Assembly: GCA_963675185.2 (NCBI GenBank)
Contig: CAXXOH010000003.1
Span: 620,001 to 684,000, forward strand
Source: Ilyobacter_A sp963675185
GTDB taxonomy: Bacteria; Fusobacteriota; Fusobacteriia; Fusobacteriales; Fusobacteriaceae
Reading direction: 5' to 3'
DNA: 64,000 nucleotides
The translations under genes were made by a program, and so were the position numbers. The notes below the pieces were generated by a model, which worked only from the letters and a program-made list of their open reading frames with translations, was not told the origin of the DNA and made no database searches. How positions within the stretch are numbered: the stretch's first letter is position 1; each line of letters begins with the position of its first letter. This document shows, piece after piece, positions 58,404 to 64,000 of this stretch.

Positions 58404-60284
58404 CTATTTTTCAGGATTCCTTTTTTCCGTTATCTTAAAGTAACTCACCATTTTCAAGAAGCTTTTTATCCTCTTATACAGTAGATGCATCGATGCAGAT
58501 GTTTCTTCGGCTATGCTAGCATTTATCTGTGTTACTTCCTCTAAATCATTTACATTTTGATTGATTTGAGATATGCTCTTTTTCTGTGCCTCGGCACTTG
58601 CATTTATATCGTAAACAACGTTGTTTATCCTCTCTATATCCTCAAATATTATCTCTAGATACCTTATGGTGTCTTCTACCCTTCTTCTACCGTCCTCTAT
58701 ATTGGAAACACTGTCCCTTATGAGGTTTTTTATCTCCTTAGAAGATCTGCTACTTATCCTAGAGAGCTTCCTTATCTCCCCGGCAACTACGGCAAACCCT
58801 TTCCCCTTTTCACCGGCTCTGGCTGCTTCAACCGCAGCGTTTATCGCCAGCAGATTTGTTTGGAAAGCTATCCCGTCAATTATGTCTATTACTGTTTTTA
58901 TCCTACTAGAATCGGTTATTATAGAATCTATGGACAGCCTAAGTTCATTTGAGTACTTCGCTATGTTCTGTGCATTTCTCATGGTAGCCTTGACCATCTC
59001 TTTAGCTTCTTCAGTCTTGGCGGCGTTTTCGGTCACAGCTAGGTTCATATCTCTCATGCTTTCCGAAGTTTCCTCCAGCGAAGCTGCCTGGAAACTGGTC
59101 TTTTTGGCAAGGTTCTGATTGGAGCTGTTTATCTCCTCTGCCGCAACCTCCATATTCCTTGCTCCCTTTTCTATTTCAGATATCAGCTCCTCTAGCCTCA
59201 ACATAAACTTATTAAAGCTATTTCCCAGTACCATCATCTCATCCTTGCTCCTTACATCCGCTCTGATTCTGAGGTCCCCTTCAGCAGCATGCTTAAGTTT
59301 ATCTACGAAATCATTTATCGGCCTAGCTATGGATACCGCTACTATATTTGAAACAAAAATCGTTAATACTATCATAAAAAGAATGATAAGCAGTATATCC
59401 AACTGCAGGTTTCCCACTTTTTTGCTTATGTCCCATTTTGTTGATATACCGAAAAGCATCCATCCGTTCCCCAGCTTGTAGTATACCAGATTCTGGTCTT
59501 TCTCCGGCTTCAAAACATCGGATTTAATGGAGTTTTTTATAATATTGTTAAAGTAGTCCGCATCCCCATCCTGCACATCCTTCATATTTTCAGAAATATA
59601 AAAAGCATTGGGATGGTAAAGATAAAAGAGCTTTGAATCTATAAGGCTTATATACGAGTCCTCACCCAAATTTATAGCATCGAGCCTGTTTTTAAGCCTA
59701 CTGTAGTCGATGTCACCACCTATAACCCCTAAAAAATTCCCTTTTTTATCAAATAGGCTCCTTGAGTATGTTACTATTTTTTCTCCGAAATTTGGAGAAT
59801 ATACAGGTTCTGACCAGTATTCCCCAGATTTTTCGGCATTTCCCCACCAATTTTGATATTTTATATCCTTGAGATTTATGCTCAAATATTCCTTTCTATC
59901 CTTTGAGTAATAATAGCTGAATCCATTCGTATCTTTAGTGTCAAAATACACAAAAATATTGAAAATATCTCCGTCATCAGCCAGTTTTATAGCTATGCCC
60001 GAAAGTTCTTCCAAATAGGAAGAGATCCCACTCTCGTTTTTCAAGTCTTCTGCACTGACTTTTTCCTCTATCATTTTTTTCAAAAATCTCAGTTTCGCTT
60101 CTACGCCTTTAATATTTTCTTCCATGCTTTCCCCCTCGCTGGAAACCATGGAAAACATTTTTTCCCTATACTCCTTTTCTATTGCCTGCCCGCTTTTCAA
60201 AAATAACAAAAAACCAACTAGCAGAGAAACCAGCAAAGAACTTATGATTATTCCGTAGCTTATCTTATAAGATATCTTTTTCAT
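58404..60284 (-). CDS. Methyl-accepting chemotaxis protein (first of two)
   Basis: 626 aa. Same layout as its neighbour: first membrane segment (residues about 10-30), a Cache-type sensor with QNWWGNAEKSGEYWSEPVYS and VIGGDIDYSRLKNRL, second membrane segment, HAMP (ARPINDFVDKLKHAAEGDL) and the signalling tip FQTNLLAINAAVEAARAGEK with FAVVAGEIRKLS. It lies 9 bp after the 263-aa gene. Confidence 0.93.
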   Translation of the reverse strand: MKKISYKISYGIIISSLLVSLLVGFLLFLKSGQAIEKEYREKMFSMVSSEGESMEENIKGVEAKLRFLKKMIEEKVSAEDLKNESGISSYLEELSGIAIKLADDGDIFNIFVYFDTKDTNGFSYYYSKDRKEYLSINLKDIKYQNWWGNAEKSGEYWSEPVYSPNFGEKIVTYSRSLFDKKGNFLGVIGGDIDYSRLKNRLDAINLGEDSYISLIDSKLFYLYHPNAFYISENMKDVQDGDADYFNNIIKNSIKSDVLKPEKDQNLVYYKLGNGWMLFGISTKWDISKKVGNLQLDILLIILFMIVLTIFVSNIVAVSIARPINDFVDKLKHAAEGDLRIRADVRSKDEMMVLGNSFNKFMLRLEELISEIEKGARNMEVAAEEINSSNQNLAKKTSFQAASLEETSESMRDMNLAVTENAAKTEEAKEMVKATMRNAQNIAKYSNELRLSIDSIITDSSRIKTVIDIIDGIAFQTNLLAINAAVEAARAGEKGKGFAVVAGEIRKLSRISSRSSKEIKNLIRDSVSNIEDGRRRVEDTIRYLEIIFEDIERINNVVYDINASAEAQKKSISQINQNVNDLEEVTQINASIAEETSASMHLLYKRIKSFLKMVSYFKITEKRNPEK

Positions 60285-60293
60285 TGTGCCTCC

Positions 60294-61085
60294 CTAGCTT
60301 TTAAAGCTCTCCAAAAGTTGTACCCCATATATATCACTGTTTTTAAAGTTGTCTATGATCTTGTACTCTTTGACAACGTCTCTTATCTCAAAAAGCTCTT
60401 GATAAACCTCTCTTACATTCTCCCTGTGTATCTCTAAATTTATGTAAAATTCGTTCATCACCTCATGCTGTCCTTCACTAGAAACCCCCTTTAGGGTGAA
60501 ATAGGGTATGCTTATGTTGGAGAAAAGGTTCAATATCTCATCCTTGCTTAGTTTGGAAGAGTAGTTTAATATAATTCTACCATCTTTTTCCAAAAATTCC
60601 ACCTTTCCACTTAACTCTAATACCTTAAGGACCTTGTCCTTGGCCTTCAAGTTGTAAAACTCAAAGTCGTAGTTGTTCTCCATGACCTTTTCTAGCTCCA
60701 TTTGTAGCTCTACTAGTACCCTGCCCTTCTCCTGCAGCTCTTCACTGTTGTCATCTTCTATATCCAAGCCATCTTCGTACTTCCCCTTTTGAATTTTCAG
60801 GTACTTTTCTATGGTGTCCAGGGCTTTAACTGTTTTCTCCCTGAGCTTATCGTTTATCTCCATACCTTTGTTGTTTACGTCTATAAAGATATCTTTTATC
60901 CCCATGACAAAGTCAGAGTTGGACTTTATGCCCAGCATTGAGCTGGCCACCTCTAGGTTCTTCAGCTTTTTTATAAACTCGTACAGTTCATTTCCGGCTC
61001 CGCTTATCTTTCCAAACAAGGAGTGGGCTTCAGCTATCTCTTTTATTGTATCCTCAAAGTAAAGTTCTAAAAGTTCATTTTGCAT
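60294..61085 (-). CDS. 263-aa protein of the chemosensory operon, P1-like but without the histidine
   Basis: No family recognised. Residues 1-95 look like a CheA P1/HPt bundle: YFEDTIKEIAEAHSLFGKIS resembles the first helix, but the second helix reads FIKKLKNLEVASSMLGI where CheA has the phosphorylated H-x-LKG. Residues 120-165 are a charged coiled coil, and the C-terminal half is a mixed alpha/beta domain. Its ATG lies 18 bp inside the 3' end of cheA, so it is translationally coupled. A scaffolding or signal-sink role is possible, not shown. Confidence 0.72.
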   Translation of the reverse strand: MQNELLELYFEDTIKEIAEAHSLFGKISGAGNELYEFIKKLKNLEVASSMLGIKSNSDFVMGIKDIFIDVNNKGMEINDKLREKTVKALDTIEKYLKIQKGKYEDGLDIEDDNSEELQEKGRVLVELQMELEKVMENNYDFEFYNLKAKDKVLKVLELSGKVEFLEKDGRIILNYSSKLSKDEILNLFSNISIPYFTLKGVSSEGQHEVMNEFYINLEIHRENVREVYQELFEIRDVVKEYKIIDNFKNSDIYGVQLLESFKS

Positions 61086-62899
61086 AGTGCTCCCCCTTTT
61101 CCCTGTTCGACTAAGTACTCATAGAGCTTCCTCGGATCCATTATAAACGCTATGTCACCGTTACCCAAGATTGTTGCACCTATGAATCTTCTTGCCTCCT
61201 CATAGCTCAGGTCCATTTTCTTTATTACAACCTGTTCTATGTCCACTATCTCATCTATCAATATGCCAAACTCGATACCTGCAGCCTGCACTATTACAGT
61301 TATCGCTTTAAATGGATCCTCAACAGCGTTTTCCACATTGAATATTTCATGCAGTCTGACTAAGGGATAATGCTCCCCCCTGTGTACTATATACTCGTCT
61401 TTGTGACTGAGCAGCAGGTTTTCCCTCTCTAGCTGCATGGTCTCAGACACAGATAGTATGGGCAGCACGTACATGTACGACCCAACCTTTACCGTGAGCC
61501 CGTCTAGTATGGATATGGTAAGGGGCATTATCAGCTTTATGGAGGTGTAGCTGTCCTTTTCGCTTTTTATCTCTATCCTTCCAGAAAGGTCCTGAACCTG
61601 CTTGCTGACTATATCTAAGCCTACACCTCTACCGGAAACTTCAGTGGCCTCTTCCTTGGTACTAAATCCCATGCTGAATATATAGGAAAAAAGCTCCTCC
61701 TCGCTCAGTATCTGCCAGTCCTCCACCAGATTTTCGTTCTTTATCTTCTGCAGTATCTTTTCGGTATCTATACCCTTGCCGTCGTCGTATACCTCGATCA
61801 CCACTTCCCCCTCATCATAGTAAGCTGAGATGCTTATTTTACCCTTCTCGCTCTTACCTTTGCTTCTTCTCTCTTCAGGGTCCTCTATCCCGTGGTCTAT
61901 TGAGTTTCTTATCATGTGACTTATCGGGTCCATTAGTTTTTCTAATATAGATTTATCTATCTCAGTCTTTTCTCCCCTTATCTCAAAATCTACTTTTTTC
62001 CCCAAATTTCTGCTGACGTTTCTAACCAGTCTTTCAAATTGAAAAAACATGGCATTTACAGGCAGCATCCTTATTGAGAATATATCTGTTTGCAGCTTCT
62101 TTATTACTTTTTGAAGCTGCCCAACCAGCTCTTCGAAATCATCCTGCCTGTCTTGCGAGAGTTCATTTTTAAAAAACTTAAGGCTCGAATGAGTGCTTAT
62201 AAGCTCCCCTATGTTGCCGAGCAGGCTGTCTAGCTTCTTGGTCTTTACCTTTATGCTCTCTAAGCCTTTGAATTCAACGTCAGCTTGTGGCTTTTTTTGG
62301 CTTTCGGCCTCCTTCTCCCCCGCGGCTTTAAGTTCAAAATATTTGCTAGGAAGGTAGTTTTCTATATTCTTTTCAAATTCTGCCCTGTCGCTTATCTCAA
62401 TTAAAAAACTGAGTTTTATTGAGAGGCTTTCAGGCTCTAGGTCATTGAAATCCGGAATGTATAAAAACTCCTGTCCTTTTACTTTTGAAAGCATGGACAG
62501 AGCCTGTTTAAACTCCTCTAGGTCCATAGACGCACTGGTACTGTTTTTAAAGTCCACAAGCAGCTCAAACACCTTTGGGGGGGCAGCCTTTTCAGCAATC
62601 GGCTGAAAAAGGTTGTCCTCGTTAATGTTTTCCACCACTTCCAGTATTTCCGATATCAAGGATAGCTTGTCTGCCTCGTTTAGCCACCTCTGCTCTAGAG
62701 AATGGAAAAGCTCTGATTTATCCTTCATGTTGTACGTTAAAAAATCCCCCTTTAGAGTGTGGAGGTATCTTTTGATATTTTTTTCCAGCTCATCATTCTG
62801 TTTCTTTTCGTAACTTATGAGCTCCACTTCCAGTTTATTTTTTATCTCCTTTACCTCTTCGATAAAAATCTCTCTGAATTCACTTTTATTTATATCCAT
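61067..62899 (-). CDS. cheA: Chemotaxis histidine kinase CheA
   Basis: 610 aa. P1 with YLHTLKGDF (His at residue 47), a linker/P2-like region, P3 dimerisation helices (VKTKKLDSLLGNIGELISTH), P4 kinase with N-box SHMIRNSIDHGIEDPEER, G1 YDDGKGID and G2 GRGVGLDIV, then a CheW-like P5. All core residues are present. The P1 helix has GDFLTY after the His-Thr-Leu-Lys where most CheA have GxAxxxG. It heads the operon cheA-263aa-MCP-MCP-cheW. Confidence 0.94.
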   Translation of the reverse strand: MDINKSEFREIFIEEVKEIKNKLEVELISYEKKQNDELEKNIKRYLHTLKGDFLTYNMKDKSELFHSLEQRWLNEADKLSLISEILEVVENINEDNLFQPIAEKAAPPKVFELLVDFKNSTSASMDLEEFKQALSMLSKVKGQEFLYIPDFNDLEPESLSIKLSFLIEISDRAEFEKNIENYLPSKYFELKAAGEKEAESQKKPQADVEFKGLESIKVKTKKLDSLLGNIGELISTHSSLKFFKNELSQDRQDDFEELVGQLQKVIKKLQTDIFSIRMLPVNAMFFQFERLVRNVSRNLGKKVDFEIRGEKTEIDKSILEKLMDPISHMIRNSIDHGIEDPEERRSKGKSEKGKISISAYYDEGEVVIEVYDDGKGIDTEKILQKIKNENLVEDWQILSEEELFSYIFSMGFSTKEEATEVSGRGVGLDIVSKQVQDLSGRIEIKSEKDSYTSIKLIMPLTISILDGLTVKVGSYMYVLPILSVSETMQLERENLLLSHKDEYIVHRGEHYPLVRLHEIFNVENAVEDPFKAITVIVQAAGIEFGILIDEIVDIEQVVIKKMDLSYEEARRFIGATILGNGDIAFIMDPRKLYEYLVEQGKGGALCKMNF

Positions 62900-63042
62900 A
62901 TGCCTGCTTCTCCTTATAACAGTCTATACTTCATGTTCCTATTTAATTTATACCCATAGCCCCTTTTTTTCCTCTTAGGTTGTTGTAAAATTAAACATTT
63001 AATGATAAAATGAATAAAACTTTACTTGGAGGGGAAAAAATA

Positions 63043-64000
63043 ATGAAAAGAAGCTTATCGGGAATTCAACCGAGCGGTATTTTACATCTGGGCAACTATT
63101 TCGGTGCTATAAAACAGTTCATAGAAACTCAACACGAATTTGAAGGATTCTATTTTATTGCCGATTATCATTCCCTTACATCTTCACCAAATCCTGAAGA
63201 TCTGAAAAAAAATTCATATAATATAGTTTTGGACTATCTGGCCCTGGGCCTCGACCCAGAAAAATCAACCATATTTTTACAGTCGAACGTTCCTGAACAC
63301 ACCGAGTTAGCTTGGATTTTAATGAACGTAACTCCCGTGGCTCTACTTGAAAGAGCTCATTCCTACAAAGACAAAGTGGCCAAAGGTATTGCACCTAACC
63401 AAGGGCTCTTTACCTATCCCGTGTTAATGGCCGCCGACATCCTCATGTACGATGCCGATGTAGTGCCTGTGGGAAAAGACCAAAAGCAGCATCTCGAAAT
63501 GACTAGAGACATCGCTATAAAATTCAACCAAACTTACGGAAAAGAGTTCTTTAAGCTGCCTGACCCAGTAATAAGAGAGTCCCTCGCAGTTGTGCCTGGT
63601 ACCGATGGACAAAAGATGAGCAAGTCGTATAACAACACAATTGAGATGTTCGCTTCTAAGAAAATTTTGAAAAAACAGGTTATGAGCGTAGTTACAGACT
63701 CGACTCCTCTTGAGGAGCCAAAGGACCCGAACAACAATGTAATGCAGCTTTACAAACTCTTTGCTTCTGCTGAAAAGGCGGAAGAGATGAGGCAAAACTT
63801 CCTAAACGGCGGATATGGATACGGCCACGCAAAAAAGGAACTGCTGGAGACCATTCTAGAGTACTTTGCCGAAGCCAGAGCAAAAAGAGAAGAGCTGGAA
63901 AAACATCCTGAATACGTTGAAAAAATATTAAAGCAAGGTGCCGAAAAGGCTAGGTCGATCGCCATTGAAAAAATGAAGGAGATCAAAAAAGCAGTGGGTC
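63043..64000 (+). CDS. trpS: Tryptophanyl-tRNA synthetase (last residues outside the window)
   Basis: The ATG at 63043 follows GGAGGGG, and 319 codons are visible; normal length is about 325-335, so nearly all is present. SGIQPSGILHLGNYFGAIKQ contains the class I HIGH-type motif (HLGN). TDGQKMSKSYNNTI is the KMSKS motif. DADVVPVGKDQKQHLEMTRD is the tryptophan-site segment. It charges tRNA-Trp. It is divergent from cheA. Confidence 0.97.
   Translation, partial: MKRSLSGIQPSGILHLGNYFGAIKQFIETQHEFEGFYFIADYHSLTSSPNPEDLKKNSYNIVLDYLALGLDPEKSTIFLQSNVPEHTELAWILMNVTPVALLERAHSYKDKVAKGIAPNQGLFTYPVLMAADILMYDADVVPVGKDQKQHLEMTRDIAIKFNQTYGKEFFKLPDPVIRESLAVVPGTDGQKMSKSYNNTIEMFASKKILKKQVMSVVTDSTPLEEPKDPNNNVMQLYKLFASAEKAEEMRQNFLNGGYGYGHAKKELLETILEYFAEARAKREELEKHPEYVEKILKQGAEKARSIAIEKMKEIKKAVG

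Noticed and set aside
1..64000. CRISPR array or restriction/defence island
   Set aside because: No regularly spaced direct repeats, cas genes or recognisable defence genes were found anywhere in the window.

Overview
The window is a compact bacterial chromosome segment. Its gene content fits an outer-membrane-bearing anaerobe of the Fusobacteriota (Ilyobacter/Propionigenium/Cetobacterium-like). The reasons are an LPS export set (lptB, a giant LptC/LptA-type protein, an LptD-type barrel), AT-rich intergenic DNA, frequent AGGAGG-type ribosome sites, and a mixture of Gram-positive-like housekeeping genes with an LPS export system. This taxonomic call is an inference from gene content; no 16S gene is present.

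Layout. Positions 1-12400 (minus strand): a GNAT-dus-mutS-lptC/A-lptB run, then alaS with its own promoter, yqgF and the start of secD. Positions 12500-19450 (minus): a small HPt-like protein, a Bax-inhibitor-1 membrane protein, thrS, a probable structured small RNA, and the LptD-like outer-membrane protein. Positions 19580-28700: a transporter region with an amino-acid permease fused to a PTS EIIA domain, a dicarboxylate-type symporter, a DUF4405-like membrane protein, a Cache-GGEEF diguanylate cyclase and a UPF0303 protein. Two decayed copies of one IS4/IS231-type element sit here, each inserted into the loop of an intrinsic terminator. Positions 28880-32190: an inositol-dehydrogenase-like oxidoreductase with a LacI-type regulator and two matching operators, an IS30 remnant and a small zinc-ribbon gene. 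Positions 32650-33410: a tRNA unit (tRNA-CAT beside decayed tRNA-like sequence) and trxA. Positions 33600-43900: tcdA and a flavodoxin (plus strand) face proS; then pilT, recG, yebC, a folate ligase/uracil-DNA glycosylase/MBL-hydrolase run, and a divergent pair made of a 67-aa protein and an XRE-S24 repressor. Positions 44188-46561: a bactofilin-like membrane protein and a tartrate/isopropylmalate-type dehydrogenase. Positions 46619-51515 (minus): one tight operon of tdk-bioD fusion, pseudopilin, TruA-like protein with a KH-like tail, HD protein and a B12-type radical SAM protein. Positions 51688-56033: a 35-aa ORF, a tandem universal-stress protein, a YibE/F-alkaline phosphatase chimeric pseudogene, a ROK glucokinase and glgC. 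Positions 56052-62899 (minus): a chemosensory operon (cheA, a 263-aa P1-like protein, two MCPs, cheW) with no cheY, cheR or cheB. trpS starts at 63043 and runs off the end.

The most notable observations are: (i) both IS231-type copies sit in terminator hairpins with identical geometry, the 10-bp target duplication being exactly three stem pairs plus the 4-nt loop; (ii) a probable independent structured RNA of about 185 nt between lptD and thrS; (iii) unusual fusions (thymidine kinase-dethiobiotin synthetase, permease-EIIA, TruA-KH, a giant LptC/A); (iv) a chemosensory operon whose extra member resembles a CheA P1 domain without its histidine. All ORF, hairpin and promoter calls were made by eye; nothing was searched or folded computationally.
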